From: Lineus longissimus
Taxonomy: Eukaryota > Nemertea > Pilidiophora > Heteronemertea > Lineidae
Assembly: GCF_910592395.1 (NCBI RefSeq)
Contig: NC_088326.1
Coordinates: 10,049,001-10,113,000 of the forward strand
Direction of reading: 5' to 3'
DNA length: 64,000 nt
Every line of letters begins with the position of its first letter. Within the stretch, counting starts at the first letter, position 1. The notes below the pieces were generated by a model, which saw nothing but the letters and a program-made list of their open reading frames with translations, did not search any database and had not been told where the DNA came from. Made by a program: the position numbers and the translations under genes. Shown here piece by piece: positions 26,551 through 39,767 of this stretch.

Positions 26551-29249
26551 GGTGGATGAACAACATACATTACTGGTCGTACGATTTGAAAGGTTTACCC
26601 ATCAATGCGTTAAGGTCTGTCCTTCATCGATTTTGAAGAGGGTAACGTAAAACCTGTCAATAACACCAGACCCGAGGGTCTGGGAAGCAGAGTTGACGTT
26701 ACTTCGTCTGTATCTGATGCACTACTGGATTGCTGATAAACCTGTTAAATTGAGCGAGGTAAGGTTTCGGATCAGATTAAGGGAAACTCGATCGTATTCT
26801 AAGCGTATTACCAGCTCCAGGGAACACCGTTCGTTCAAATACATTTACTGCTGGTCTAACTAGTTCTAGTCTCGATTTCTATCACCAGGCGACGCCAATA
26901 GTCAGTCATAATGCCATGCTACATGCATGCATGCTCGCGTGTTATTTGTATGCAATCGGTACGTGTATTATGTTTCCAACCGCTGCGCGTTGAAATAATT
27001 TGGGCTATGTCTTCCCTGGGTTTTTCATAGAGAGTACTAAAGGCAAGTGTGCATGCATTGTCTCAATCATCGCACATCTGCCTTACTCAGTACGCTTTCT
27101 TTGTTACTGGCACGGCATACGCAGTGGCTTGTGTCAACCACCATTGAACATGTTGAAAGTAAACAATATAAATGGCGTAAGCCTTTAAAGTGTCTTTAAA
27201 ATGGCTATGGTTTGACTCTTGCCATGGACCAAATTAATTGACTAAACATTTCGGATGATCAAACCATGTACATGTGTGGCAGTGTCTTCTAAGTCCACTT
27301 CCTACATCTAGTCAACAAGTCAACGCTATATACGATGGATAGCATGCTTTGCATATATTCTCTATCAAACAATAGCATCCCGCGAAGTTACTATTTATAG
27401 CTCACAAGGTCATTTGCATAAGATATTGATGACGTTTTAGTCACGTGACAGTCGGACATCGACACTTATTTCTACGCATTTGTGCTTATTTCAAAGTCAA
27501 TTATCTTTGACCCTGCATTGTTTTTAGCATGAATGATACCATAGAGTCAGAGAGAGAAATATTCAGAACAATTATGTAGTATTTCCAACACTTGGACATG
27601 TGCCAGATTGAATCTAACTGCCCTAGTTAGAAAGCCTGAATCCATTACGAAATCGCATGTTTGTCCGACATTGCCTGTAATTCAGCGATGGGGAAATAGA
27701 GGGCAGCAGCTGCAGTTACGTCATCTTCGCGGCATGCTATTCTCACGACCCGTTCGGACTCACAAGGCCGTCTGCCTCTAAACCAGCAAATAGTGTACAC
27801 ACCTAGGTGTGCCTCAAAATGACATGATTAAAACATGCTATACACAAGGAATAATAGTGTTCAACCACTGCAGGCAGTCGACAGAAAGCTTTGGGGGCAT
27901 AACAGATGATAACTGTTGAATGGCCTACTGCCTGAAACACAGTCTTACACATGGGGTACCAGTTGCTCATAAGAAAAAGCGTTGTTTGTTCTCGAATTGT
28001 TTTATTATTCACAGCAAACAATGAATAAGGGCGGAACACCATAAATAAGAAAAAGATAGCGCGTCGAAAACGATATCGCCGTAGTTGTTTTTCACATATA
28101 TTTATCTTGTTCGCAATTCCGAAAGAAAAGTGATGTATTCCCCTCGCGCAAACGCATCCAATCTCGGAAGGATGAATGTTCAGACATCATGCGATCGAAT
28201 TATGTAATATATAAATGTTATACATGACCGTCTGAGCAGAAGTTGCATGAAATATATTGCTCTGCACTTGCTATCGCTCTGCTTCAAATACGTCTTTTTC
28301 GTATTTATGTTGTAATGCCCAATAAAACTGTGAATGCTACTACACCACCCCCCACTCGTGTGGTTCTGTGTACACTACTATTCTTTTGACTTTTCACGAC
28401 GCCTGGACGCCATAAGCCAAATAGTCCACAAGAGAACAGTTCATAGATACTGCAGACTAGGTAACCGATCTTGGCGACGCCCATCGAATAGGTTCCAATG
28501 AACAGCCACTGAACTCTACCCACATACAATAAACCATTATAACCACAACCTTGCACATCAATAATCTACAGTACAAAACATTCCAAGATATTGAAGTTGT
28601 CTATCTTGTCCATTGTTGTTGATGACAACTAACTCTGAGACAGGCAATCACAAATGGTACGATTTAATTTAGTATGCTTATAACTGAGTTGTACATTCTA
28701 GGTCCGACCCGACATTAATCTTTTCGCGATAACGCTTGTCACAGTTGACATTTATCGGTGATGCAATTCATCCTGGTTTTTGATCAAGTGACACTATACT
28801 GGGAGCAACCTATGTTCCTGTGGAGAAAGTGTCAACGAATGCACTCCGCCTTTCGATATTTCAAACCCCTGGTAAAAAGGGTACCCTTCAGACGCAATGC
28901 AGTAGCGGCCTGGAAAACATCGCCCATCCAGAGCGTCCTGAGCTTCCACTTCCAATTGCCGGAATTTCATCAGCATTGTAGCAACAACGTTTTCAAAGCA
29001 CACATTTTCATTGGTTGTTTTGGGAAATCGGAGAAAACATGGCTACGTTTTCTATTGCATCCGCACTGCAATCGGTGATTGCCGTTATACCAGTCGTGCT
29101 TCCCCCGCTGCGGGTTTTATGAATTGTACAATAAACACTTACAAGCAGTGGGCTGACAGCGTGAACAAGGCATAAGTTTTCAACTGCCAAACCAAAGCGT
29201 TACACAGCCATAAACTTTACGGAACTCGTTTGCAATCAGTTTTATTGAA
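26551..29249. other. Gene-free stretch
   Basis: No gene supported; only short overlapping frames without motifs. Confidence 0.4.
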
Positions 29250-29480
29250 GGAAGTGACTACTTGGCAAGCCCGGCTTACCAAACAGCGACTTTTTCTTGT
29301 CCTGAATGGAGAGCCGAACTCATTAATATTAAAGGAAAGTCTCCAGCTCGCCAAACAGGGTAGATTTTTTACCTGTTTGGCAAGCCCGGCTGGCCGAACA
29401 GGGTGGCTTTTTAGTGCTGTTTGGCAAGCGGCTCTCCAAACAAGACAAAAAAAAGATGCCTGTTCGGCGAGCGGCTTGCC
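29250..29480 (+). repeat. GTTTGGC-module repeat, copy 1 (plus orientation)
   Basis: Built of short modules alternating in orientation, for example CTTGGCAAGCCCGGCTTACC, CTCGCCAAACAGG, CCTGTTTGGCAAGC, GGCCGAACAGGG and CTGTTTGGCAAGCGG, so it could fold into several hairpins. A longer, inverted copy lies at 61761-62203. Mobile or satellite-derived origin is inferred. Confidence 0.75.
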
Positions 29481-32400
29481 TTTATTGAATCATACAACAC
29501 ATATACGGGTGTGTCAAGTAATTGTAACATCAGTAGATTTGAATGTTGTTTTCTCAAGGGTTTTGTGTTTGACGTATAGGAGTTGATTCGCAGGGTGCGT
29601 TTGATGTGACTAGTATACTTCTTTGTGGTTTGACAAAGACATGCCTTTTGGAAATGGCAACCAACGCTTTAATTGTAAAAGCGCTTGCTGTGGTTAAAAC
29701 GTTGTATTGCCATTGCTGTGCTGCGAGCGCAATTTTTTTAAAGCATACATGTTGGTCCCGGAGATTTACAGAGAACTTTTAATAAAGAGTCCATCCTAAC
29801 ATTCTGAGTTTTCCCTTTTGAAATATATCCTGATGACAAAGACGATAGGTTTCCACAAAAATGTACAATGCTATAAGTATTGTTTCTTTTTCCACCGATT
29901 AATTTGAGGTTTTTGATTTTTTTTAAGGTCAAATTTCTTCACTTAACCAGCGCACACTACGCACTGGCCACTGCAGATTACTTTATCACCTCATCAACAA
30001 GTTTCCCTTCATCTTAGAACAAATGATTGGCCATGGGAAGCATGCCAGATTCATGACCTGCTTTAGGTAGACAATGAACAACTCCGAGGAACACCTGGAT
30101 GTTTCAACAGATCGGGAACGACTGGATTTGCAAACGCAAAACAGGTCATAAGCAGAAGAAAATAGAGCAACATTTGGTGAGCTTGTTCACCAATTTTGAT
30201 ATTCGAGGTTGCCAATCATAGCTTAAAGGTAGGTATTGTTTTACCTTTGTAACACAATAGAAAAAGCAAGGTGATCACATTACAGAGTTGGAGGGGTTCC
30301 ATCGGATACAAATAATTAATGCGGACCTTAACGCTTCTCAAAAAGAGCTTATCTTTTGTCCGTTTCTTTTGTGTCGTCATTTCCTCTTCCGATAACCACG
30401 AACCGATACCTTTACCAACCGTGGTTACATATGATTTACATGTACATTTAGGTTGCAACTTGTCATGGTTCTTGTCACAAAATAACTGCGATAAGTTTCA
30501 AATAAATGTGCACGGGGTGCTTTATTTGTATAGGTTTACCATATTTGCATTCGTAAGTGCTATGCACACTGGCAATTGTTAGTATTTACGACACGTTTGG
30601 TGATATCTCTGTAACAGAATTCGTTGATGCCCTGTGAAAACTAAACTGATTGGATTCTGAGGCACATCGTTACAGCAAGTGATTTGGCGCGGAGTCTAGC
30701 GTATCCACGGCAGCGATAAATATCGCATGCATACACGTCTTGGCAGTCTAAAAAACACACCACAACAGAAGACTCTCTATCTCTCTGAGGGTTGCCGTTA
30801 ATACCCAGCCAACCAACCAACAATACAATATCTGGCAAATTGTGCTATCATGATAAAGCCATTCTTTTATCTTCTAAACCAACAATTCCATTGGAGGTAA
30901 CCTGTGTACTGTTCCGGAAAGTCAAGCAAAATCCCCTAAGCTAATTCCATAGGTTCTATCCACAACTTAGAGAAACGACTCCCCAGCTTGCTGAGAATCA
31001 TGCAGGCCTTCCGCCTTGGCGAGCTGGCATGCCCAGGGAAAGGACTTTTTCAATAATGTTGAAAAACTGTGTTGTTGCTGTTGTCAACGAGACATGTTCA
31101 TCTGGCAGTTATAAACTAGGTTCTTCAGGCAGCATTTGATTGTGTATATAAATGGAGGAAAATGCAACGCCAGTTTTTAATGTAAGTGCAAAATATGCAT
31201 GATTGATTCTGTGCATGTGTTACAAAGTGACCCCATGATAATAGTGACCACATCGAAATTTAATGCACATGATGTCATAATGGCCCACGTTGGACACGTG
31301 TTAGTAAATGAACCAATGAGTGCACTTGTATATTTTGGCTGTTTTTAAGCTATGCACACATTTTCTTGGCACTTTGTAGGGCAAGCTGCTCGGTGGTTTG
31401 GAAGGCCTGCCTGGCATGCACAGGATCAAAAAAGAATTCTCGGTGAGTTGGGGAACTGACCCCGGGGTAATAAAACGTTTCCTTTGATTACTGTCTTTCT
31501 TTCTAGTTGATGTTCGTCATAGAGGCATTGCAAATACACAAAAGGTTATCAAGCCTAAAAACTTTAACAATGTGAGATCTAGGCGGTAAGTTTCTTTCCC
31601 CAAGTATAAAGTTCCACAACACCTCCGAAGCATCTTGTTTGGCTTCTTCCTCTTATGCCTCTCCTGTTATTGTTTGGTTTATAACGCATTCCTTACTGTA
31701 AACGCGTAACAATGCGGTGATTTTTTTTTACTCTGTTGTCATTCGAATCGTGTTTTTATCTGATCCAGCATCCTGCATCATCTTTTTCTCTCGTAATGAC
31801 TTTATCTACTCTGCCTTGTTTCTTCGATCTGAGACTGTTTCTAACAACTTAAGAAACTGGTGAAATTATTTGATGCAAAAGGACGTTCGACCCCAAAATG
31901 TTCCATTCTTGACACTAGAGGCGCTGATTTTGTTCCTTACAACGCCTCTAGTACAAGGTGCCAACATCTTGAAAAGCAGTACCGCGGATATAGAGAACGA
32001 ACGAATTTTTCGATTTACAAAGAGGCTATTGCATCACCACTGAGCCCATAGTCATAGTTCTCCATAAAACCACAAAACAAAAACAACCAGAAAGTGTCAG
32101 GTTTCATTTTTATTAATTTTGTTGTTTATTGATAAAATAAAACGTTTTATGAGAGGAAAAGGCACTAATTCGGCCTGAATAAGACTTACGGTCTGAACTG
32201 GTGACGTATGACGTAGGATTATCAAACCCCTGAATTCCAGTATTCCGATATCCAAGATGGCGTCAATTGATCAATTCCAGTGTGAAATATTTAAATATCG
32301 GCACTGTGCGAGTTTGAAAATGTTCAACTGGGATAGACAAGGTGTTGTCAAAGATTCCAGTCTAGGAGTTTGAATTGTCCTGGGACAGAATATCAGAGGA

Positions 32401-32954
32401 TTTTGGTATGCGCAATGGTCTCTAAGCAATTGACGGTCATGATGGCCGCTATATATAAAACAACATCATTATCCGTCAGAATACAATAGGCCGGACACAT
32501 TTTCCAGGAGGACATTTTCTACTTCTACACTGGCTTGGCATCTGTGTCGATTTCTTTGCATTGGATGAAGTTGTCTCAGATTGTTGAAACTAGGGTATGA
32601 ATACAATATGCGTGTCATGGGCAGATCCAATGTAAACCAACACAAGAACATAAGAACAGCAATCATCATCGCACAGACTTAACCTTAAAAACTCTCTCTC
32701 CGAATCCATACCCGCATCCTCCCGTCACAATGCTACGACAATATTGCTATTTTTAGAGAACTGCTCGATGTTTATGCTGATGGCGCCCTATATGAATTGC
32801 AGCTTTTTTCACAAGAAAGTTGCCAGGAAAGTGCCTTTTTCGCTGCCAACATGGACAAGTGACCTCAGACTCAGTCTCTTCAGCAACCCAGAAGTATTAA
32901 GGTAGCAGGAAGGGTTGGGCGTTTGTGGTTTCTGAGTCTGAGGGGGTTGGTGTC
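29481..32954. other. Gene-free stretch
   Basis: No gene supported. Loosely inverted blocks near 30972-31010 (ACTCCCCAGCTTGCTGAGAA) and 31430-31460 (TTCTCGGTGAGTTGGGGAA) may be the ends of a decayed element of about 490 bp; this is too diverged to delimit. Confidence 0.35.
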
Positions 32955-33016
32955 TGTTGACTGTGCTTTAAGAGAGACTAGGCATGGCGCCAGTCTCTCT
33001 TAAAGCACAGTCAACA
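32955..33016. repeat. Perfect 25-bp hairpin
   Basis: Arms 32955-32979 and 32992-33016 are exact reverse complements with a 12-base loop (AGGCATGGCGCC). The right arm plus flank (about 60 bp from 32979) recurs in direct orientation at about 33332-33391, next to the terminal repeat of the 33255 element. Confidence 0.95.
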
Positions 33017-33254
33017 GGCATTTGGTCTCAGTATTTGGGTTTTGATTGCCATGACTGTACCCCTGTAAAAGTCAGAGGAGGAGAAGTTTGGAATGATGAA
33101 AGCATTGAAGAAGAAGAAATGTTATTATTGAGGAAAGCAAAATTTATTATGAGACTAGAAGGCAGTGTCCTGACTTGATTATTTTGAAAATGGCGGTCTG
33201 AACACATTAAGAGGTGGAACATGGCATTTTATCGACTTTGAAGTGCTCCGCAGT

Positions 33255-34532
33255 TAAAGGGAGACTATAGGCAGCAGCTAGGTAGGCAAGATAAAGTCAT
33301 ACAAATTTGCCAATAGGGGTCAGTCATATCTCTAGGCATGGCGCCAGTCTCTCTTAAAGCACAGTCAACAGGCATTTGGTCTTAGTATTTGGGTAAGTAC
33401 AGAATCAAGGCAGCACAGAGAGCAATGATTGAACGATGCTGTGGACAAGTCCAAGGATACTGCATCAGTCACGACCAACTTCTCATCAGAAAGCGTCACC
33501 ACCAGCATATTCAATGTTCAGTTCCAACCTGTACCAGTCCAATGCACGCCTGTCATGGTCAGCAGTGGTCAGCTTAGCGCGATATGGAACATTCTTCCGA
33601 AACTCAAGCGAGGGAAGTCTGCTCATTTGCCTATCTCGCGCACTGCTCCTTCTTGTCAAACATCGTAGTGAAATCGTGGTACAGTGGGGCGTCCTCGAGG
33701 ATTGCAGCTGGTCGGACAGACGTGAGGTGGAATGTGGGCGGCTGCACTTCTTCGTTGATGTGCGATGGCAGATAGCACAGTTGTTGCGTTGCATGACAGC
33801 TGAAAGTGAATGTGATATCATAGAACTGAGGCGTTTGCAATGAGACTATAGGTGAAGTAGAAGCAAGGAGTGAAATGGGCCATCTTCCAGTGACTAATAT
33901 ACAGAGTAAGGGCCCTGGGTGTTGTTAGATTCAGCATTGAATGTATTCCTCGTACAAGCGTGAATAGTGTGGACATACAGTGAGAGGTGAGAGACCCCTA
34001 TTGACTACTTCTTGTAACTTTATCTTGGATATTATATTAGTATTGAACTTCTAGCCATGGAATATGAAGAAATTGAAGTTGTCGGCATGGAATATGAAAA
34101 ATTATTCAACGGTGAAAGACATTATTCCATGAGGCTTTGCCGTGATCGCAAAGGACGCGACGTGATTGGTTCACATGCTAATGAGGTATGATAATGATAA
34201 TTACCTCTATAATGCTACTTGGATAGCGACTGTGTCGTTGACTGCAACAGTGGTCTATGTCAATGTGTACCTGTAATGTCAATGAAGTATGATGAGGTGA
34301 TGACGATAGTGCAATTATTAAATATTGGCAAGAGATCATACTGCAACATAGGTCTTGTTTTTGACAGATGACTGTGCGACATTCCCATTGGTCTTGTTAG
34401 AGTCAGCGCTGCATGTATTCCTTGTACAAGCTTGAATAGTTGTGACGGACTTTGAGGGGTGAGAGACCCCTATCGGCTACTTCGTCTAACTTTATCTTGC
34501 CTACCTAGCTGCTAGCAATAGTGCCCCTTTAT
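33255..34532. mobile_element. Non-autonomous DNA transposon with about 75-bp terminal inverted repeats
   Basis: The left end (33255-33333) carries AAAGGGAGACTATAGGCAGC, TAGGTAGGCAAGATAAAGT and GCCAATAGGGGTC. The right end (34454-34532) carries the same blocks inverted. A third, partial inverted block lies at 33979-34036, and the interior is duplicated: GTTAGAtTCAGC ... TGTATTCC at 33925 and 34398, and AATTACCTcTATAAT at 34199 and 34564. Interior frames of 60-135 codons run on both strands and none resembles a known transposase. Confidence 0.65.
33540..33672. repeat. Direct repeat, copy 1 (pairs with 35506-35638)
   Basis: About 133 bp closely matching 35506-35638, including AGCTTAGCGCGATATGGAAC and CTTGTCAAACATCGTAGTG. 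In one minus-strand frame both copies stay open and read SRLPSLEF.KNVPYRAKL, whereas the plus-strand frame has a stop in copy 2. A decayed protein fragment on the minus strand is possible; no family was recognised. Confidence 0.7.
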
Positions 34533-35505
34533 CAAGACTGAAACCCACTGTGCGGGGCTAAGAAATTACCTTTATAATCCTAGTTGGATAACCACTGTGT
34601 AGATGATTTGAAGAGTGCTCTGTGGATGTGTGCCTGTAATGTCAATGAAAGTATGATGAGGTGATGACGATAGTGGAATGACGAAATATTGGAAAGAGAT
34701 CTATTCCTAGAAGAACATATGTCCTGTTTTGACTAGGTGGCGCATTTTAGAATCAGCAGTGAGCACTGTGTGTAACATGGTGGAGGCAGCGGAGATAATA
34801 ACTGTGTCGAAAGTATTGTTATAGGGCCTTCCCTAGGCCCATGGGGTTAAATTTACAATCCACGATTGAAAAGACGTAGTTTGATCGCATTCAACTATAA
34901 ATCCATTGAACAGTTGTGTTCCTTTAGTCAACCGATGACCTTTTGTTGGGCCATGATCGGGGATTGTAAACTGTAAATGTATTATGGACTGGGAGACGGG
35001 GGAAACACAAGTGAAATAGACCAAAACAAGTGATTTTGGGGCTTTGGTTTAGACGCATGCCCCACATGCGCCATGCGGGATTATACGGTTCATGTGAACT
35101 TGTTGACATCTACATGATCCAGTGCTGTTATTGGTCATGGTACATGGTAGGCCTAATCATCATGGCTATATATTTCAGGAAAAGCTCGGAGTAAAATGAA
35201 CTGCCGATGAATAATGATGTTGTTCATGTTTACCATGTTTACTAGTACATAGCCATAGGGTATGCACTGGCCAGTGCACTTTCTGAACGTCGTCATGGTC
35301 ATGTACGTGATACCGTAACCTTGCATATTTTGTTTTTTGAATGCGCATGCTTTTGGGGCAAAATCACTTGTACCAACACTAATGAATAATGTCTTCTTAT
35401 CCCTATGACTCCATACACAGTGAGGGCATTGTCCCATTCCCATCAAATGGTAACTTATTGTACCGTATTAGGGTGGAAGTTGGGGAGCAGATACCTACCG
35501 TTGCA
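34533..35505. other. Flank of the duplicated element region
   Basis: The first 220 bases continue the internal duplication of the 33255 element (GTGTGCCTGTAATGTCAATG, GATGAGGTGATGACGATAGTG). The remainder shows no gene. Confidence 0.4.
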
Positions 35506-35638
35506 CGCCTGTCATAATCAGTAGTGATGAGCTTAGCGCGATATGGAACATTCTTCAGAAACTCAAGCGAGGGAAGTCTGCTCATTAGCATATCTCGCGC
35601 ACTGCTCCTTCTTGTCAAACATCGTAGTGAAATCGTAA
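35506..35638. repeat. Direct repeat, copy 2 (pairs with 33540-33672)
   Basis: Lies 1.97 kb downstream of copy 1 in the same orientation and just outside the 33255-34532 element. Followed at 35647-35671 by a small 10-bp stem hairpin (AACGTCTGGC ... GCCAGACGTT). Confidence 0.7.
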
Positions 35639-36607
35639 TGGAAAACGTCTGGCTTTGCGCCAGACGTTGAGACTAATAAGTGAAGAACTAATAGGTAAAG
35701 AACTTCTACTTGCGCGAGACTGCTCTGATAAAATTATCATTGCAGAGACTACGGTGACGTACACATATATTTTTTACAATCAAAAATGCCCTCAAAAGAC
35801 GACATGGAATGATTATTTTATTGATATTTCCTACTATATACCTTCCAATTATCACTTTATACAAATAGATCGGCGTTAGGTCGCATGCTTTTCTTTCCTG
35901 TTGACACTATAAAGCAAAATAGTTGCAACCCCGTAAATGCGCTATAAGTCCAATAATAAGTGACGGTGACCCGTTATAAATGTTTCGCCAGCTTTGCTTT
36001 TTTGCCGCTACGCGGCGCGTTGGGCCCTTGCGTCAAGTCTTTGTATTTCAGGAAATTTTTCCGTTGAACAATGTACCTACTTTATGTTGATTATGCGTCT
36101 CTGGACTCCACTCATATAACCTAAGGATTTTTTTTTTAAATTGTTGTAACGAAGTATAGGTTAGGTAAAACACGAAATAAAACAATACCGGTAAGAGACA
36201 CGGACGCGGCCAGGAACCCTGCATGACAGATTCGCTGGTAAATGATTGTATCAGAGTTTATGCTTTGTGACACGTTGCTAATCTCTATCGCATTTGAATG
36301 CTTCCTGAAGGTCATCCATGAAACATCCATCTGACAGCAAATGACAGGTCTTTCAATGGACGACTATTCGTGAGAACATATTTTATACGCACCCCTGTCA
36401 AAGAACCATTTCGTAACTAGTATATTGCACATTACATCAACAGATGGAGCGACGTACAGAGATGCAGTCATTTCAATACAAGGGGAATCTACCCATATAT
36501 TTTACATTGTGATCGATGGAAATATACCATCATGATTAAAGGTAAAATAATCAACAACAAATTTTATTGCAACTTTAAAATAAATTGTTATACATGTTCA
36601 TGACAAT
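35639..36607. other. Gene-free stretch
   Basis: No gene supported; short frames only. Confidence 0.4.
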
Positions 36608-36865
36608 AATTGAAGGGTTTAGAAGCAGAGTGGGCTAACCCCAGTTTTCCGAATTTGTGTTATAACCATTCTGTGCAACACTATGGATACCCTTTATACA
36701 TAACAGTGATGTCTAACCCATATTAGTATTTTATGACCAGTGTTTCAAAGATTAACGGCCTTTTGAAAATGTCTTTGGGATTTTTATTTACTCAAAATAA
36801 CTTTAAAAAATATTATCTAAAAAAAAAATGGGTTAGCCTACTCTGCTTCTATAAGCCCTTCAATT
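36608..36865. mobile_element. MITE with about 35-bp terminal inverted repeats
   Basis: The left end AATTGAAGGGTTTAGAAGCA ... GTGGGCTAACCC pairs with the right end GGGTTAGCCTACTCTGCTTC ... CCCTTCAATT inverted, with a small indel. The length is 258 bp and there is no transposase. Confidence 0.75.
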
Positions 36866-39233
36866 TTGCTCGTTACCTGCGAGATGCCTTATCACAAAAG
36901 TTATCTAGTAAACGTTTATCAATTCAAAGCTCTGCTATATGGGGGACTGCTGCTTTGTCCGCTGGTGATTCGGCATCATGGGATGGCTGTTGCAAATAAA
37001 CGATAAAATCTTCTTTTCTGATTTGTGACACGCTACTAATCCCCCTCGCGTCTAGATGATTCCTTCGGGTAATCCGTTAGACTTTTACAGACAGCTAACG
37101 ATAACTCTTGACATGCAATTCTACGTGGGATTGTAGTCATGATACATAAACATCTGTCCACGGAATAAACATATAATTCGTGAAGAAAGTCTAACTGTGA
37201 TTCTTCGAATATCTTTTTCGCTTTAATAATGCAAGAATCTTGTACGAGTCCGGTATTGATATTTATTTTACTAGTTTAACCACTAGATTCGCACATGTTC
37301 TTGGCGGTAGGCATTCTCCAAAGCATACATCATATTCTAAAATATTCTCTCAGCCAGTATTAGATTCAATGTTGTTTTAGTTACCGTGCATAATACATTG
37401 ACATCGCGCAGAAAATCGGACTGAAAATTGCCGCGGCCACAGATTCGAACTCACATATTGGGGATAACATTCCAAAACATGTGTCAACCAAGGTTTTAAC
37501 CAGAAATCATGTAAGATGATCGGTCTCTGAAGTCGGGAACAGGAGAAAACCCTTAGGCAGTTTGGCCGAATGTTTCGAGCGGGATTCGAGCACGACCCGC
37601 CGGTCTCGAGTTTAGTTCAGAGACCCCAGTAGGCTGGTGTTAATTTCAAATCTATCTCACCTCGAACGGACGGCGAAGCCCTCTCAGGGCCGCATCTCTC
37701 TTTGAATGGTTAGCTTTGTATTAATATCGATAGCACTATAAACCCTTCTTAGTTTATACAGTATAAGTCAAATCACGCAGTGCGCATAAAATACTTGACG
37801 CAATCTTCAATATTTCAAATTTGCACTTGATGCGTTTCAAGAAATTCGTCGGGTGTGAAAGATTATCGCTTAAGCTCCTCTTTAACTGCAAGGTGTGCTT
37901 TTGATCTCGGATTACTTGTGGTCGTTTTACTATCAAGCCGATTACAGGGCACGCAGGAGCCGTGACAACTGTTAAGATGCACTGGTTGTATACCCCAATG
38001 TTCCAGAAAACAAATGACCCCATTGATCTTTGCAATGATGATGTTGCAGATGTCCTTAACACGATTTACTACTTAATTTTCAGGGTATGTTCAACTCAAT
38101 GCGATTTTCTTGTATGCGTACATGTCATCGCAGAGCCAAACCCTTTGTTTTGGTGTGAGTGGGACATCGCATGCGCCGTGAGATTCAAGTGGTATTTATA
38201 GGGGCGCTATCCTATAGCCCATAGGGGAAATGTAGGATAGCTAAGGCTTTCACAGCATGCGACTGCGACAAAACAGTTAAGCTTTTCGGTTTTGTATATT
38301 GCACTGCACAACCGAACGCCTTTTTTCGTCCCACGCAACACCTAAACTCCTCATATGTATAAACATCGCTCTGCCCAATTCAAGCAAAATCGCGCAGGCG
38401 AGGGTTGGGAAAAGTTTTTCTGAATTTTCCAGTAAGACGTAGCGTATGACGCAATGGTGCCTTTGGTTCATCTATGAAATAGTTTCATCAGCGTTGATTA
38501 TGAGGTCCCACGCCTCACCAGATGCTCACCGACTATTTCCTTTATCATCGGAGCGTTGACACGGTGTCGCCAACTAGAAACAGTGAACTGAAGTACAAGC
38601 AAGGAGGTTCTATAAAACGCCTTTGTTATTTACAAGTAAAAGCTATTGCGCAACATCATCGATTCGCTGATTTCTTTGTGGTGAAGGTGCGTATGTTGCG
38701 ATAAAAGGCAGAGCATGGCATTATTAACTTGCACTGAGGTTCACATAATTGTCAGATTCGGGTTTAATCAAACGAGAAGCCGCTGTCAAGAATGAGAGAT
38801 TGTGAGCTCACGGCCACAAGTATGCCCATTGTCAATGTGTAGTCAGCCATTCGGCCACTGCACGCGGTTGTCGGCATTGTTTTCAATGGTGTCGAACGCA
38901 TACATTGAGAAACGGATACATCACCAATTTGGAAAGGTATTTTGTGCCTAACGTTCTGTAGTAGAGGGTGACAAAGCATTGCATATAGCAAGCCAGCAGC
39001 AATGCTTGTTGGCTAAACTTCGCTGCAGGTTCACTCTGCCTCAAACACTACTTTTGCAGAATGTATTCTTTACTTGATACACCCTGTACTATATTTTAAG
39101 GAACTTCCCAACATGTGACTTTCTCAACTCCAGGGCTGAGACCACTATTAACTGTTCAATGGTACCGTGGTACCATGGGACAAATGTGATGAAATCTAAA
39201 AAAAAGCCCTGTCATGCCTAAATACTGCCAAAA
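36866..39233. other. Gene-free stretch
   Basis: No gene supported. A minus-strand block near 37425-37500 contains GAGTTCGAATCTG, a possible relic of a tRNA-derived SINE, without the rest of a tRNA. Confidence 0.35.
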
Positions 39234-39767
39234 GGGTTATTGTCGTCCTGGGTGATGCACAATATCACTCAGCCTCTATCTTGGTGATGCATAACATCAC
39301 CCTGGGTGACATGTGCATGCACAACATCACCCTGGGTGATCTTGTGCATTCGTTTCGCTATTGGTGACGGGGTTGTCGAATCGGCGGACGTGGAAATGTT
39401 CACGGCCAAAAAAAAAATGGCGGCCGTTCATCTGGTTCACCAGAATCAAGGCCGAACTTATTACAGGTCAATGTAATAGAACCCCAGCAATCAACTGCTG
39501 CTGAAATTATTCGTGGAGCATCAAAATAATCGATGAAAAAGAATGAAAGTGCAGTGAACTGCACAAAAAACCCGCCGTGCGCGGTCGTCTACGGTATATA
39601 GCAGAAGTACCATGCTACGATTTGACAACCTCGTCACCAATCGCGAAACGAATGCACAAGATCACCCAGGGTGATGTTGTGCATGCACAATATCACCCAG
39701 GGTGATGTTATGCATCGCCAGATAGAGCCTGGGTGATATGGTGCATCACCCAGGACGACAATAACCC
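39234..39767. mobile_element. Fold-back element with about 155-bp arms and CCTGGGTGAT modules
   Basis: Both ends are GGGTTATTGTCGTCCTGGGT (inverted at the right). The arms (39234-39390 and about 39615-39767) stay matched for about 155 bp. Each arm contains iterated near-palindromes ATCACCCTGGGTGAT and TGTGCATGCACAA. Both flanks carry CCTAAATACTG just outside the element, which looks like a long target-site duplication. No coding capacity. Confidence 0.8.

Noticed and set aside
26111-26650. 179-codon open frame, the longest in the first 41 kb
   Set aside because: It runs across a MITE and both flanks, has no domain or signal, and overlaps an opposite-strand frame.
33436-33843. 135-codon plus-strand frame
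   Set aside because: Lies inside a non-autonomous transposon with overlapping open frames on both strands; no known domain; the repeated part is broken in its second copy.
35647-35671. Small GC-rich hairpin resembling a bacterial terminator
   Set aside because: The window is eukaryotic; a 10-bp palindrome without context is not evidence for a terminator.
37425-37500. tRNA-like GAGTTCGAATC on the minus strand
   Set aside because: No cloverleaf could be folded; at most a SINE relic.
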